A stretch of DNA of 64,000 bases from Euborellia annulipes. Its lineage: Eukaryota; Arthropoda; Insecta; Dermaptera; Anisolabididae. Made by a program: the position numbers and the translations under genes. Positions 62,660-64,000 of the stretch are shown piece by piece. Location: contig JAKCPI010028276.1 of assembly GCA_023213315.1 (NCBI GenBank), positions 1 through 64,000 on the forward strand, written 5' to 3'. The notes under the pieces are model-generated. The model ran no database searches. It was given only the letters and a program-made list of their open reading frames with translations, and was not told where the DNA came from. Each line of letters starts with the position of its first letter. Position 1 is the stretch's first letter.

Positions 62660-64000
62660 CAAAGTCTTTTTGTTTTGCTGCTCTTCTTATTTAGGAATAG
62701 AATTAATATTTTTGAGAAAAAATCTTATTTCAAAGAAAATCTTCTGAAAAAAGAAAAAATCATATATTGAAACGATTAAAATTCGTTTCATTTGAGAAAT
62801 TTCCACTCACAAAATGGCAAACCGATGAGAGAGAGAATCAAGAATAAAAAAAAGGCGAGTATTTTTCAGTCGGATTATAAAAAGGAATTTTTCAAAAGAA
62901 AGAACAAAGCAAAAAATGCCTTTGGATGGGTGCCCTCCCGAGACGAGAGGTGGAGGCCGCGTCAATTGTCTATTCCAAAGGGGACAACGGAGATATTAAG
63001 AGGGTCAGGTCCCAGAATGAACAACTTGCTTCTCAATCAGGAATTTTTTCAACAGGGAAAAAAAAACGCTTTCAAATTCAAATTGATCTATATAATATTA
63101 AAATTAAAAATAAACAAAATATATAATAAAAAAAAAGAGGGGTGTAAGTGTATAATAAACAAGTTCACATTCCCTCCACTTGTCTAGAACTTGTTATATA
63201 CTGTATCTCTTGTGATTTAAACGAAATTCGTTTTAAAATTTTGAAATATTTAATATCGATTTTGAATGCAATAGTGGCACAACTCAAAAGATCAGAAGTA
63301 TGTTCAGCATATTTGATCTTCATATTTTTCGATGTAATAATTTAAAATTTAATTATTTTGTAATTTTCATCACGAAATTTAGTTTAATCTCTCTTAAATA
63401 ATATAGAAACTTATGTAAGGTCAAGAAAATGAGGTTATATGCTAATCACAGGCTTATTAATTTTCATAGAGACTTCATGAATTATTTTTTCTAAAAGTTA
63501 CAAATTTCTCAATATTTACTTTTTTTGAGTTGTGCTACTATTGCATTCAACAAGTGATTTGTATATTTATAGGTAGGCTAATAAATTTAAAACAAGAATA
63601 ATATAAGAAAAATAAAAATAATACCAAGGACTTGGTTCTTCGGGCATTCCTTAAATAAGTGTATAAGTGTTTTTCAAATTCACAAACCATGTAAAAGAGC
63701 GGAATAAAATAAATAAAAAACCAGGTTAGACTAAGATACAATATAACTGTAACACACTTCTATGAGCAGCTGCCTTATCGGGCAATTTTGGGTTTTGGAA
63801 TAATCTACGCATCCCCATGTATGTACAATCAGAACAAAAAGTTTGTATAACAAAAATCAGCCATCTATTGAGGGTTTGTATGAAATTTTTGTTTCGAACA
63901 AGACTGTACTGTAAGATAACGACAAAGATGACCTTTGAATAGGCCCAGCCTGAGCATTAGGAAGCTTTTCAATACTGGCCACCCTATAGAAACCCAAAAA
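62660..64000. other. Window end, no gene recognised
   Basis: AT-rich with chance ORFs, for example plus 62792-63187 (lysine-rich). No exon with paired splice sites was convincing. Confidence 0.5.

Overview
This window looks like nuclear DNA from a protostome, probably an arthropod; I cannot name the lineage. Four things point that way. The DNA is very AT-rich and intron-rich. It is full of decayed transposons. One protein-coding gene with GT-AG introns dominates it. One intron of that gene holds a mir-71/mir-2 microRNA cluster, a protostome hallmark (mir-71 is absent from Drosophila).

The main gene runs on the minus strand from about 50.8 kb down to 11.1 kb. It encodes the homologue of PPP4R1, the HEAT-repeat regulatory subunit 1 of protein phosphatase 4. 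Fourteen coding exons join in one uninterrupted frame (2,896 coding bases, about 964 codons). They match the vertebrate protein block by block: N-terminal HEAT repeats, an acidic low-complexity linker ending in the FQYWRTPIPDLELDI motif, then C-terminal HEAT repeats. The first roughly 60 residues are not found. A CpG-containing promoter candidate lies at 51.16-51.33 kb. The first visible intron is about 22 kb and contains several GC-rich islands that could be promoters.

The 1.65-kb intron between the third and fourth visible coding exons (25,358-27,006) carries six pre-miRNA hairpins on the same strand: mir-71 first, then five miR-2/miR-13 family hairpins about 140-180 bp apart. Host gene and miRNAs could share one transcript.

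Downstream of PPP4R1 (0.6-8.3 kb) are several short minus-strand exon-like blocks with good splice sites but no recognisable product. They may be a non-coding transcript or an unidentified gene. A weak plus-strand two-exon candidate lies at 46.5/48.8 kb.

The rest is mobile DNA. There are many foldback units carrying hammerhead-ribozyme cores (CTGAnGA - stem II - GAAACGTC), as known for Penelope-like element termini. At 62.4 kb a tandem array of 66-69-bp units has the same architecture. There is a tRNA-derived SINE family, with one nearly complete copy at 41.7 kb with A and B boxes. Other elements are hAT-type elements with exact 8-bp target duplications, several other MITE families, a roughly 600-bp repeat family ending in a GGTAAGAGAAAGTA hairpin, LINE reverse-transcriptase remnants, and a GC-rich 24-bp minisatellite at 0.2-0.4 kb.
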